In this document: piece by piece, positions 57,901 to 64,000 of the stretch | How positions within the stretch are numbered: position 1 is the first letter of the stretch | How the letters are laid out: every line of letters starts with the position of its first letter | Assembly: GCA_012934845.2 (NCBI GenBank) | Contig: WNNJ02003401.1 | Coordinates: forward strand, 175,041 to 239,040 | DNA: 64,000 nucleotides | Direction of reading: 5' to 3' | Source of the DNA: Pomphorhynchus laevis | Lineage: Eukaryota > Acanthocephala > Palaeacanthocephala > Echinorhynchida > Pomphorhynchidae | The notes under the pieces: model-generated | What the model was told of the DNA's origin: nothing | The model's input: only the letters and a program-made list of their open reading frames with translations | The model's database searches: none | Translations under genes and position numbers: made by a program

Positions 57901-60900
57901 TTCAGATTGTAGTGTATTTATATTCGAACTTATAATTACTAAATCATCAGCTTATAACATCAATGAGATATCAGACGACACTTCCTAAATTAAAGCAGGC
58001 AAGTCTGATAAGTAGATCGAAAATAATAATGGGCTAATTGGATCTCCTCGTGGAACTCCACAATTTTGCAAGATAACATTTGAGTAATTTAATTTGATTA
58101 ATATTAATAATATTTATAAAATATCAAACGGCTCTAATTTGGGCACATTTTTTAGATATTATTTGATAATATTTAAGCTTATATTTATAAAGTATATTTT
58201 AATATATAAGAGTTAAATTGCAAACCGACAAAGTAATAATAAATTTTGATGTAAAATTTACAAAATTTAATTTGAAAGTAACTTTAAGGATCTATATAAA
58301 ATATTGTAATTTGTATAAAATCTTATATAGTTATAAGGAAAACTATAACTATAGTATATAACGTTATAACTACTACTTCGTTTTCCCTACTTCGTTAGAC
58401 CTATATAACGAAGTAGGGAAAACTATTTTCCCTACTTCGTTATATTTTAGTTATAATATTTTCATGATTTATATATTATTTTAGTTTTAGTATTTCTGAC
58501 ATATGTTATATTATCGGAAAAACGAAGTCAAGAGATCAATAATAACTTGTCAGAAAAACCAATCAGATCAGATAACTAAGTCTACGTATTTTATACTATA
58601 TAAAATTATCTGATTTATTCTACTGACAAGTTATTATCCCGTTTTGCATTGATTTTGTTTGACGAATCAGGGCCGAAACCTGATAATATAGCAGGTCTTC
58701 CTGATGATCTAATATATTATTTTAGTTTTAGTATTTCTGACATATGTTATATTATCGGGAAAACGAAGTCCACAGATCAATAATAACTTGTCAGCAAAAC
58801 CAATCAGATCAGATAACTGAGTCTACGTATTTTATACTATATAAAATTATCTGATTTATTCTACTGACAAGTTATTATCCCTTTTTGCATTGATTTTGTT
58901 TGACGAATCAGGGCCAAAACCTGATAATATAGCAGGTCTTCCTGATGATCTAATATATTATGTTACATTGTAAATTAATAATAAATTAACTAAATTAGTG
59001 AATAAATTTTGATATAAAATTTACAAAATTTAATTTGAAAGTAACTTTAAGGATCTATATAAAATATTGTAATCTGTATAAAATCTTATATAATTATTTA
59101 TTATTTACCGATATTTTTAATTTATAAATGGTATAAAATACGTATAGTCAGTTAGCTGATCGAATTTGTTCCTATTTCCTTGTTTAGTAGATTTCAAAGA
59201 AAATTTTCCTCGTAGCCATTTAAATTCAATTATTTAAGCCTTAACATTTTTTTGAATTATCTCGATCGCTGCATTGATTGCGACCCAACCTCTGTTATCG
59301 CTTTGCTCATTAAAACCTGTTTTTTTTATCACGGACTTATGTTGATTAGCTTTAAGAACTTACTTTAAACCTTATGTCAGTGTATCGCCGTGAGATAATG
59401 TCCAGGGTAGACATATAACGTTGTTAACATCACTATAAATGAATTGATTTGCACCAAGCGATTTCAACGGTTTTCAAAACGGAATCGTGATTGCTATAGG
59501 CATTACAAAATAACATTTGATTTAACATCTGTACTTTGAGTAAACGGTAATAAAATGTAATTAGCGAAGTATTTCTTCTGTATTACTTGCTCTGGTATTT
59601 CTTTTGTTACAACTTGAATTTAAAAAAATAATATTGTAAATATCTACAATTTTAGCATTAAATATGATTATTCTCGGTAACCGCATTTGACTATCGTTGA
59701 TAAAAATATAATTGACACGTTTAAATGAGTTTAATCGTTGTTGATCAAGAAATTCGTTGCTTAAATTAAGTATTAAAGGATTTAAGATTTCAATTATGGA
59801 TTTTTGTACATTATTTCATCTTGAATTAGTTTCTCTAATTATACAATCTTTAATTCTAATGCTTAACGGTACAGATATTTAAAAAACAGTGGAAGATTAA
59901 TTTTTGGATATTAATTTATTTGTAGAGTAATCTTAGCCAGTCGTTTGCAACGATAAAATGCTAGATCCTGCTCAAGACTTTTGAATTTATCGTTCTGAAT
60001 ATATATTCGCATCCATGAGTGACTTCGAAACTTCAATATTTCACACTAGGTTTAGTCATGTTTATGCTTGGACCAGTCATTACGTGTTTCGGCTATGCAG
60101 TCCGCAATAATTGACATCACTTTAAGAATTTAACGGCGGTGGCTAACGCCTATATTATTGCTTTTACAAATTTCTCGAATGTAATTAATGCTAATATTTT
60201 AATGAATAATATAACTGTTCTCTTTGTTAATAATAACTTTGTATAATAAAACAGATTAGGGAATTGTGCAAATTTGGATCTGAATGTGTCAACCAATTGC
60301 ATTTCGACGCACCTCATACGAGGTATGACACATTTGATAATAAAATTGCAATTCCGAAGGATATCTTCAGTGATAAGGTAATGTTAATCACTTCTCGAAT
60401 ATGAACAAATGATTTTAATTTTTAGTTCTTCGGAATGCAAACATCCAGAAAGTAAGTAGAATATAATGTTTTAAAAAGCGATTAAACGCATAAATACTTT
60501 AAGAGATACGGAAAGCACACAGTCAGAGAAGTTGGCGTCAGAATCCATTTACGGAAATAATACGATTTGTTTTGATGACATATTCAAGGAAATTCAAGAA
60601 GCGGACTTAAAGAAATCAAAGCTGATATCGAATGTTGTTGAAGAAAATAATCAAATTAATCAAGTAATGGATCAAGAATATAAAAATGTATCAATTCATA
60701 AGGAGGCAGATCAAGTAATCCCGCAGTCGGAAAACAATGTACTTACACCAGCACAATACACACAGTGTTCAAGTGAAGACTGCGTTATTATAGAAGAGAA
60801 GACTGTTCATTCAAGTGAGAATACAAGCGAAAAAAATTGTAAAATCACCGATAACGAAAAATTTACATCTGATATTCAGTCATTCGATATGAAAGGAAAT

Positions 60901-63083
60901 AAAACCAGCCATGTATCTTCTGCATGTGATATCGTTATCAATGATGAATTTGTCCCAAGTACAACCACGAATGGGCGAGTCGATACGGTGGTACTCATTG
61001 AAGAAGACGAAGATATCAACATTGATGACCACGATATACACAATATATTTGGATCGATATCATCCACATGTTCAACTTATGGTATAACATCATCGAACGA
61101 AAGTGAAGAACTTATAGCCAGAGAACAGGAAGAAATTTTTGATTTCGAAGATCAAGCAGAGAACGAAAATAATACGTTAGTAAAAAGACATGCAATCAAT
61201 CAATCTGAACATGATAATTCGGTGAATGCTTATCTAAGTAAGATACATCATCCAAACGAATCCAATACAATATTTAGTCCAGTAAAAGAATCCAAACAAG
61301 GCAATGTAGTCTTTGACGAAGACAAAATAAAAGATCCAGACGAATGTAATACGAAGCTAATATCCATTACTCAAATTAACGTCGTCAATCAAATGGATGT
61401 TTTAGACGAAATACAGAATTCGATCGAATGCAGAACTATATCAAATCTTATTAGTCAAGCTGAAGACAACAATACAATAAATTGTGCTATGTATGGACTA
61501 TTGGATTCAGTTGAACTATTGGAGAAGGTAATAATTCAAACAGAAAAATCCGGTTTTAATGTATCTCAAGCAGAACATTCACCGAAACGTCAAAAAATCC
61601 CGACATTATATTCCATTCAACTCTCAAGCGATCCCATTGATAGTACGATTATCGACGCAGCAGAAATCGAGAGTTGTCAATCAGACAGTGTCAATGACGG
61701 TACCGAAAGATCGTTGAACCTTATTGAGCAATCGACACTTCAACGATTTTCTTCAATTTGTACACTAACACACGTAACAGAAACTGATACAGTTGCTGAT
61801 CAATTTGAACTCAATAATATAGTGACAGATGTTTTAAATAGAATAATCAATTCAGTTGAATTTACGCAAGCTAATCGATCCAGTTTTAATGCGGATCTGA
61901 CAGAAAATCTACTTGAACATCCAATTATAGTTACTTATAGTTCAAAATCAAGCGAATATTCATCAAATTCTGTCGTATTCAGTCAAATTGAACTCGATAA
62001 TATAGTAACTGATGTTTTCAATGAAATTTTGGCTTCGGCTGAATTAGTGAACGAGATAATGCAGACTGATACATTCGGTTTAAACGAAGCTCAGAAACAG
62101 AGTGACTCAATTTCAGTAGATATGAGTGAGGATACATCAGAAATCACAAGTTGTCGATCCTGCAATGTTAATGACGGTACCAAAAGATCGTTAAACCTTA
62201 TTGAGCAATCGACACTGCAACGTTTTTCTTCAAACAGTACACTAGCCCACATGACAGAAACTGATACAGTAGAACGTAATGGAATTACAACTGATAAAGT
62301 TGCTGATAATGAAACCACGACAGAAAATACATTAAAACGTCAAAATGACACAACGTTAGAGTTAGCTGAAATACAGAGGGACTATATTGCAGTCAGTGTG
62401 ACAGATGTATCAGAAATTGCGAGTTGTCAATCAGACAACGTTAATGTAGTGTTAGTTGGAACACCGAACCTTGTTAAACAATCAATGTCACAAGATCTTT
62501 CCCGAAAGACCTCAAAAGCAAACGAAAATTTACAAAATTCGTTTAATAAAAGAAAAATGAGCAAAGGTATTGAATTTTCGCTTTCGCTATAGAAATATCT
62601 TTATTTATCGCTATTTAGGCTTTATAATTAAGAAATATTTTAATTATAAAAATTGATAAATTGCTATATATTCGGAAACGTGAACGTGAAATTGTCGAAT
62701 AGCCATTTTAATAGGAATAGCCATTTAGAATAGCCATTTTAGCAATAGCCATTGGAATAGCCATTTTAGCAATTTCTGAATTGATCATTTTGAAAACATT
62801 GATTTATAAAATACCGGAATTTTTGTGTGACATATTTACATAATTTTCTACTTTAGAAAGGCCTTCCAGGATTAGTACAAAAAGGAAGCGACCGAACTCT
62901 TCGAATAAATTGCCAAGAGAGGTTCAAGGTCTGCTATTCAAAGACGTAAATAAAAAGCGAAGACGTTTATCTAGAGGTTATAGTAAGAGTCCAACTGTGC
63001 CTTGGAGAAAGCAGGTTATCAACAAAGATGCAACTCCCGCCAGATCAACAAGATCACATGCGCTCAAATCAAAAAGGTTGTAA
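31595..63083 (+). CDS. PDS5: PDS5-like sister chromatid cohesion gene, whole span
   Basis: About 29 plus-strand exons encode, in family order, the HEAT-repeat body of PDS5, the cohesin-associated factor that regulates cohesin loading and release with WAPL and acetyltransferases in the nucleus. Landmarks against animal PDS5 are IIYPGKSHRLLEKMNDDE (family: IAYPPGVKEITDKITTDE), KQYFPLAKVL, INDTDMFVMRH (family: FNDIHVPVRL), FDIGWIVQRIL, DVVNFKTQPT (family: LLDLHKQPT), RMTTEHIVQAGHIC and DDCADIRTQFQTKL (family: [15 protein letters not shown]). A long acidic Ser/Asn/Thr-rich tail and a basic C-terminus follow. Total about 1,800 residues, longer than the usual ~1,300-1,450. One exon seems missing near 47-49 kb and another near 53.5-55.3 kb; a few joins are out of phase. 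Divergence is high, so a paralogue or partly broken copy is possible. Confidence 0.8.
32728..33054. other. Right-arm block absent from the left arm, part 1
   Basis: Homology to the left arm ends at 32727. The block continues across the RTE to 36746. Its last 15 bases (33040-33054) are the RTE target duplication. Confidence 0.7.
33040..33054. repeat. RTE target-site duplication, left copy
   Basis: AAATATATTACAAAT is repeated exactly at 36006-36020, on either side of the RTE element. Confidence 0.85.
33055..36005 (-). mobile_element. Nearly full-length RTE-clade LINE
   Basis: A minus-strand element of 2,951 bp flanked by a perfect 15-bp duplication. Its 3' end (33055-33066) is an AAGAAG-type short repeat on the coding strand, which is typical of RTE elements. 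One polyprotein is visible: apurinic-like endonuclease first, then reverse transcriptase. The single defect I can see is a frame change near 34020. The element is absent from the left palindrome arm. GC content is well above that of its host DNA, as expected of a young insertion. Confidence 0.95.
33065..36003 (-). CDS. RTE polyprotein: endonuclease plus reverse transcriptase, one frameshift
   Basis: The N-terminal frame is open from about 36003 and has its first Met at 35744. It shows the endonuclease motifs TLNVGTLTGK, QETKWKG, AGDMNAHVG and SQIDFVLV. Reverse transcriptase blocks follow: NYRPIRLLSH, AFLDLEKAFDRV, then after the frame change near 34020 GVHQGSALSPLLF, YADDVML (catalytic Asp pair), KTEYM and FKYLGSVIS. 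The C-terminus has RLRWYGHVMR and GRPQKRWMDTL and ends at a stop near 33065. Total length is about 980 residues, normal for RTE. It acts by nicking target DNA and priming reverse transcription there. Confidence 0.95.
36006..36020. repeat. RTE target-site duplication, right copy
   Basis: Exact copy of 33040-33054. Confidence 0.85.
36021..36746. other. Right-arm block absent from the left arm, part 2
   Basis: AT-rich. 36470-36650 resembles 38320-38520 of the same arm (AATGTAAATACAATT ... TTTTAACTTGGTA). It therefore contains an older internal duplication, but a different one from that in the left arm's block. Confidence 0.55.
36795..38293 (+). CDS. PDS5: PDS5-like gene, exons 5-8
   Basis: Exon 36795-36927 reads VLVAKLLSTILIACEK and MIDIFLYFGNS. 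Exon 36978-37055 reads YLPIANEIIGLVNKKFPS and exon 37766-37891 reads IYSLFDISSYPWKY with KIDKASMKRI. Exon 38184-38293 reads IKRPIEKFHILNLISKS and PVLQIYLRM. They follow PDS5 'MHMLDLMSSII...DSILINLIP...FDLAKVLLKRT...ELFAIDP...VVRLLAKLFG'. Joins 36927/36978 and 37891/38184 are phase 0 to phase 0 with clean GT-AG signals. All four are duplicated in the left arm. Confidence 0.75.
37165..37300. other. GC-rich island (right arm)
   Basis: Counterpart of 17445-17575. The G run is 9 long at 37213-37221, and the second homopolymer is shorter than in the left arm. Confidence 0.6.
39271..39742 (+). CDS. PDS5: PDS5-like gene, exons 9-10 at the palindrome edge
   Basis: Exon 39271 on (acceptor GTTTAG|G, completing ATG with the two bases left by 38293) reads INDTDMFVMRHITGL, KELLKSLYESSISS, IRLRICTAIIDAI and LLTILKQRSYDVDVE, matching PDS5 'FNDIHVPVRLESVKFA...IRHDVIVTIITAA...FVRERTLDK'. 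Coding similarity continues with ALIDLYRIL after a frame change near 39555, which is also where the left-arm homology ends (39548). AELYWKLLIRNIQDE and FDIGWIVQRILDYSY follow, to donor CACA|GTAAGT at 39742. The left-arm copy instead runs FSIKDL then stop. Confidence 0.7.
40280..42745 (+). CDS. PDS5: PDS5-like gene, exons 11-14
   Basis: The four exons are phase-consistent. Exon 40280-40393 reads FLLQTYVVPTKYEEFAREY, matching family 'FAQYLVPHNLETEERMK'. Exon 40447-40479 reads AMDSLLKTKM and exon 42405-42532 reads IRANVIDVVNFKTQPT, matching 'LRSHVRELLDLHKQPT'. Exon 42679-42745 reads MNLSLALKRILPIN. Each has a good acceptor (TTAAG, TTGCAG, TTATAG, TTTTAG) and a GTAA donor. The intron between 40479 and 42405 holds repeat-B pieces, including a perfect hairpin at 42255. 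Confidence 0.75.
41270..41420. repeat. Foldback-like intron repeat
   Basis: CTGAAGATGATGCC-AGCTA-GGCATCGAAATATTC resembles the GATAGC...GCTATCGAAATAT block of the foldback family at 2.5 and 24.5 kb. Flanking sequence does not align. Confidence 0.35.
42000..42395. repeat. Repeat B, two tails around a private hairpin
   Basis: AGCATTATTATGTTTTGTTT...AAATACGTAGACTCAGTTAGCTGATTTGAT occurs at about 41985-42048 and again at 42327-42390. Between them at 42255-42285 is a perfect 14-bp hairpin, CTCTTCCGCTCATT/AATGAGCGGAAGAG. Confidence 0.7.
43178..43797. repeat. Interleaved inverted repeats in a PDS5 intron
   Basis: Arm pair 1 is 43178-43200 with 43636-43660 (TCAGCACCAC...AAATGCTAC). Arm pair 2 is 43398-43456 with 43738-43797 (GTTGGCTACTGGATAATG and the following CAATGCA). 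The arms alternate rather than nest. Non-coding. Confidence 0.7.
44042..46235 (+). CDS. PDS5: PDS5-like gene, exons 15-18
   Basis: Exon 44042-44190 reads ISQIGNIISSSVDIGTIF. Exon 44237-44408, after a 46-bp intron, reads EELSRILCGRYPTDN, LPALVVNQKFLVRM and VKLINCDVAHL, matching family 'VREIARKLANPKQPTN...PVHIDSEAISALVKLMNKS'. Exon 45984-46048 reads RDKFNNITVNQKLKLLKGV. Exon 46148-46235 reads HMPDAFPASCLAAIVNLL, matching 'THPTSFHSAETYESLLQCL'. Phases agree from 44190 to 46235. The link from 42745 to 44042 is out of phase, so an intervening exon may be unrecognised or lost. Confidence 0.75.
44500..45983. other. PDS5 intron, AT-rich
   Basis: No gene recognised. Repeat-B tail at about 45590-45635. 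Confidence 0.4.
46800..49200 (+). mobile_element. Gypsy-type LTR retrotransposon fossil
   Basis: A broken relic in a PDS5 intron. Weak polymerase-like similarity of the Gypsy group is visible near 47.1-47.4 kb and again near 47.77-48.0 kb, and a gag-like stretch near 48.7-49.15 kb. Two head-to-tail units (about 47138-47767 and 47768-48640) share most of their sequence, including a TATA-containing block that is probably LTR. The second unit has about 235 bp of extra sequence. The element is heavily decayed with many breaks and looks old. Confidence 0.65.
49473..49807 (+). CDS. PDS5: PDS5-like gene, exons 19-20
   Basis: Exon 49473-49596 reads QLLRCLNLKNLKIAKWS and FFKEFKS. Exon 49649-49807 reads EIYRMTTEHIVQAGHICLM, EIMAGHMKDVIFKL and CTDEAL. 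These match PDS5 '[21 protein letters not shown]...EPLSRSLN...[29 protein letters not shown]'. The join is phase 0 with a 52-bp intron. The upstream exon (to 46235) leaves one base while this exon needs two. The family segment expected in between ('AEAAIQIFRNTG...TDLPQI') is not found, and that intron holds the Gypsy fossil. Confidence 0.8.
49850..51084. repeat. Second inverted duplication, right copy
   Basis: Pairs with 25019-26252. It lies wholly in the intron after the exon ending at 49807. The hairpin of one repeat-B unit here has one mismatch that the left copy lacks. Confidence 0.9.
51314..53456 (+). CDS. PDS5: PDS5-like gene, exons 21-24
   Basis: Candidate exons are 51314-51405 (two frames open; SMACPLLLVQALQTGKL fits best), 51666-51725 (SVDTSLISLNSLKQ), 53046-53166 (WIALTASFCLLNLCSYL, ISIATFDAIYAIAS) and 53222-53456 (DDCADIRTQFQTKLKKYLL, LIENVKRRRKLLRIAN). 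The last two are strong: the family has 'RLRLAAGSAIMKLAQ...[32 protein letters not shown]...CLLKNISIRREYIKQ'. The first two do not join in phase with each other and are less certain. The donor at 53456 leaves one base. Confidence 0.75.
52590..52712. mobile_element. Small inverted-repeat element in a PDS5 intron
   Basis: TTTATAGAAACGAAGAAAA at the left and its complement TTTTCTTCGTTTCTATAAA at the right enclose about 80 AT-rich bases. Termini resemble the ACGAAGAA ends of the foldback family. Confidence 0.6.
54405..54632. mobile_element. Small foldback element
   Basis: AAAAAATAAAAGACATTAG continuing AACCTTAAAAATTCAC at the left is matched by GTGAATTTTTAAGGTTC and TAATGTCTTTTATTTTTT at the right. 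The loop is about 140 bp. Non-coding. Confidence 0.75.
54798..54856. repeat. Perfect long hairpin
   Basis: ATTGTAATTGAGTTAAACCG and its exact complement surround a CCAAA loop. The stem is at least 23 bp. Confidence 0.85.
54906..54981. repeat. TA dinucleotide microsatellite
   Basis: About 38 uninterrupted TA units. Confidence 0.95.
55375..55501 (+). CDS. PDS5: PDS5-like gene, exon 25
   Basis: Acceptor TTTTAG|A and donor ATG|GTAAAT. Open frame LKIYLTIILSGTHITVRN then CVKFFKDFDLQLQKRD, matching PDS5 '[33 protein letters not shown]'. One incoming base is needed in phase with a two-base leftover, so an unseen exon must lie between 53456 and here. Confidence 0.65.
55620..56450 (+). repeat. Four partial tandem copies of dispersed repeat A
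   Basis: GAAACATATTTTTGCATGAGC then ATTCATGCATACCATATAAT starts at about 55642, 55961, 56157 and 56315, each followed by AATGAAATTTTAAGAATTGC. GCATGA/TCATGC forms a short hairpin in every copy. Confidence 0.8.
56556..56725 (+). repeat. Repeat B with its own perfect hairpin
   Basis: Hairpin GTAACTCACC-GCTAAA-GGTGAGTTAC (56556-56581) is followed by the family tail TATAAAATACGTAGACTCAG, TTATCTGATCTGATTGG and CTGACAAGTTATTATTGA. The same tail, inverted, is at 58478-58602. Confidence 0.75.
57100..58090 (-). mobile_element. Decayed LINE, reverse transcriptase to C-terminus
   Basis: The minus strand reads CGVPRGDPISPLLFSIYLSD (58000-58070), then ADDLVIISSNINTLQSE and KTKVVKFIKG, FCTSYKYLGITVSS, and a C-terminal frame at 57154-57435 with ICRFCNLTCESLLH. 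These are RT blocks B to E and a Cys-rich tail of the jockey/R1/CR1-like groups. Stop codons interrupt it (for example before ADDL). It is antisense to PDS5 in an intron, with no clear ends. Confidence 0.8.
58375..58445. repeat. Direct-inverted-direct triplet
   Basis: TTTTCCCTACTTCGTTA occurs at 58381-58397 and 58426-58442, with its exact complement TAACGAAGTAGGGAAAA at 58406-58422. The stem can pair with either side. Confidence 0.85.
58468..58950 (-). repeat. Two tandem ~241-bp units containing inverted repeat B
   Basis: 58468-58708 and 58709-58950 both read TATTATTTTAGTTTTAG, GACATATGTTATATTATCGG, GATCAATAATAACTTGTC, AAAACCTGATAATATAGCAGG and TCTTCCTGATGATC. The end carries the repeat-A terminal block. 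Confidence 0.8.
58951..60254. other. PDS5 intron, last large one
   Basis: Another repeat-B tail at 59120-59165. Otherwise AT-rich without recognised features. Confidence 0.4.
60255..60451 (+). CDS. PDS5: PDS5-like gene, exons 26-27
   Basis: Exon 60255-60377 reads IRELCKFGSECVNQL, RYDTFDNKIAIPKDIFSDK. Exon 60426-60451 reads FFGMQTSRK. The family equivalent is 'CDVALCVINSKS...PVLPMKFFTQPEKDFCNDK', the end of the PDS5 HEAT body. Both joins are in phase (phase 0, then two bases left over). Confidence 0.8.
60504..62566 (+). CDS. PDS5: PDS5-like gene, large acidic Ser/Asn/Thr-rich tail exon
   Basis: A single open 2,063-bp exon: acceptor TTTAAG|A completes the lysine begun in the preceding exon, and donor CAAAG|GTATTG leaves one base. 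The 687 residues are disordered and acidic, with few hydrophobic clusters (VVLIEEDEDINIDDHDIHN, EEIFDFEDQAEN). An internal repeat is obvious: NDGTERSLNLIEQSTLQRFS around 61696-61755, NDGTKRSLNLIEQSTLQRFS around 62167-62230, and a weak third copy (TPNLVKQSMSQDLS) around 62461. QFELNNIVTDVLN (61800) and QIELDNIVTDVFN (61985) form another pair. PDS5 proteins have charged disordered tails, but this one is about twice as long. Confidence 0.8.
62857..63083 (+). CDS. PDS5: PDS5-like gene, last exon (basic C-terminus)
   Basis: Acceptor CTTTAG|AA joins in phase. The 75 codons read RPSRISTKRKRPNSS, LLFKDVNKKRRRLSRG and RSTRSHALKSKRL, then a TAA stop at 63081-63083. The Lys/Arg clusters suit nuclear localisation or DNA contact, as in the basic AT-hook-like tails of animal PDS5. 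AATAAA at 63151-63156 is a likely polyadenylation signal. Confidence 0.75.
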
Positions 63084-63150
63084 ACCAGAAATATTGTAAT
63101 TTTGTTCATTTTGCATAAATTGTACAGTATTTGTTTATGATGTTTTTGAA

Positions 63151-63156
63151 AATAAA
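63151..63156 (+). terminator. Polyadenylation signal of the PDS5-like gene
   Basis: AATAAA lies 68 bp after the stop codon and is followed by a TG/T-rich stretch (GTAGTCTTTGATTGTAATAG). Confidence 0.5.
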
Positions 63157-63185
63157 GTAGTCTTTGATTGTAATAGCATGTATTT

Positions 63186-63420
63186 GGCCCAGCTAATTTC
63201 CTGAATTGAATAATAAATGCCAGAACCTGATAAAATAGCAACTCCTTTAGATGATCTTAGCAAATGATATAGTCAGTTCAAATAATATATTACACCAGAT
63301 TATCGAATTTCATAAAAGGAAATATATAAAAATGTATTTGATCCTTCTGATTTCATGAGTTGAATAATTACTGTCTAAAGCTGATAGCATAGTAATTCAT
63401 TTTGATGATATGTAATCTTA
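63186..63420 (+). repeat. Dispersed repeat A, diverged copies
   Basis: AGAACCTGATAAAATAGCAAC, TTAGATGATCTTAGC, then TTACACCAGATTATCGAATTTC and a second AGCTGATAGCATAGTAATTC...GATGATATG block. Confidence 0.5.
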
Positions 63421-63730
63421 ATTTTAATTTATGAGCTATATAAGTTAATTAGAAAACATTCTTACTTTAAAAATCCAAATTATAGATCTTAAAATTAATA
63501 TATTTATATTTTTAAATTTATTTCTAGCACAAAAAGCGTCGGCTTTATGTAAATGATCTGATTAGAATAAGTACACAATATATATTGTGATATATTGCAA
63601 TATTTACATATTATAAATATGTTATACAATATATTACATTAATATACGAAATATTTTAATATTGGAAATATTAATTAATATAAATATAAATATTATATTA
63701 CTATTGGAAACATACGTAAGTACTAACAAT

Positions 63731-63936
63731 TTTAATTTAGGAATCAAAAATTATTAGGAAGAGAAGATTTTTGGATTAAAACTCTTAATTCCATGTACCC
63801 ATTAGAATTGAATGACGTGATAAAAGGAATTGGCAGAAGTAGTATAATACATAAGAAACAACTATATTATAATAATCCAGTTAAACGCAAACCAAGAAGT
63901 AATGCCGGTAAAATGAATAAGAAAAATAGACTCTAA
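63731..63936 (+). CDS. Short reading resembling a retroelement C-terminus
   Basis: After an acceptor-like TTTAG, the frame reads LLGREDFWIKTLNSMYPLELND and GIGRSSI, then a basic end with KRKPRSNAGKMNKKNRL and stop. '(R)E.FWI..L.T..P.GLN' is a phrase I associate with the C-terminal part of Penelope-like or related retroelement ORFs. Only this piece is present before the window ends. It could also be an unrelated host exon. Confidence 0.35.
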
Positions 63937-64000
63937 AATATTAAAAAGATATGTATATAAATAAACGATTAGAAATATTAAAACAACTTTTAAGTGATAA

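Overview
The window is animal nuclear DNA: very AT-rich, with genes in short exons bounded by GT-AG introns (some only about 46-50 bp) and a heavy load of non-LTR retrotransposons, foldback elements and repeats. It is clearly an invertebrate metazoan. I cannot fix the phylum; small introns and an RTE-type LINE would suit an arthropod or a nematode. No CRISPR, operon, rRNA or convincing tRNA was seen. Exon coordinates come from reading splice sites and protein similarity by eye.

Layout. 1-680: 3' end of a CR1/L2-like LINE. 1,550-2,280: unidentified minus-strand exon-like reading. 2.5 kb: a palindromic foldback element. 8,420-14,298 (perhaps from 3,803): an IFRD1-like gene on the plus strand (interferon-related developmental regulator), with an HSP90 retropseudogene in one intron and decayed coding sequence in the upstream intron. 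15,190-21,155 and 30,577-39,548: the two arms of a very large, nearly identical inverted duplication. Its spacer (21-30.5 kb) holds tandem repeats, another copy of the foldback element, half of a second inverted duplication and two LINE fragments that appear to carry restriction-like endonucleases.

From about 31.6 kb to 63.1 kb the plus strand carries a PDS5-like gene (cohesin regulator, HEAT repeats). About 29 exons follow the order of the PDS5 family, ending in a long acidic Ser/Asn/Thr-rich tail and a short basic C-terminus. The left palindrome arm is an inverted copy of the 5' third of this gene, so it holds minus-strand pseudo-exons beside the IFRD gene. The right arm alone carries a nearly intact 2.95-kb RTE retrotransposon with a perfect 15-bp target duplication. 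PDS5 introns also hold a decayed Gypsy LTR fossil (about 46.8-49.2 kb), interleaved foldbacks, a TA microsatellite, a decayed LINE (57-58 kb), and a repeat family with private perfect hairpins.

The main signals are the PDS5 palindrome and its interlocking second inversion, a repeat family whose hairpin shows a compensatory base change between tandem copies, and a dispersed repeat with two pairs of complementary arms in pseudoknot order.
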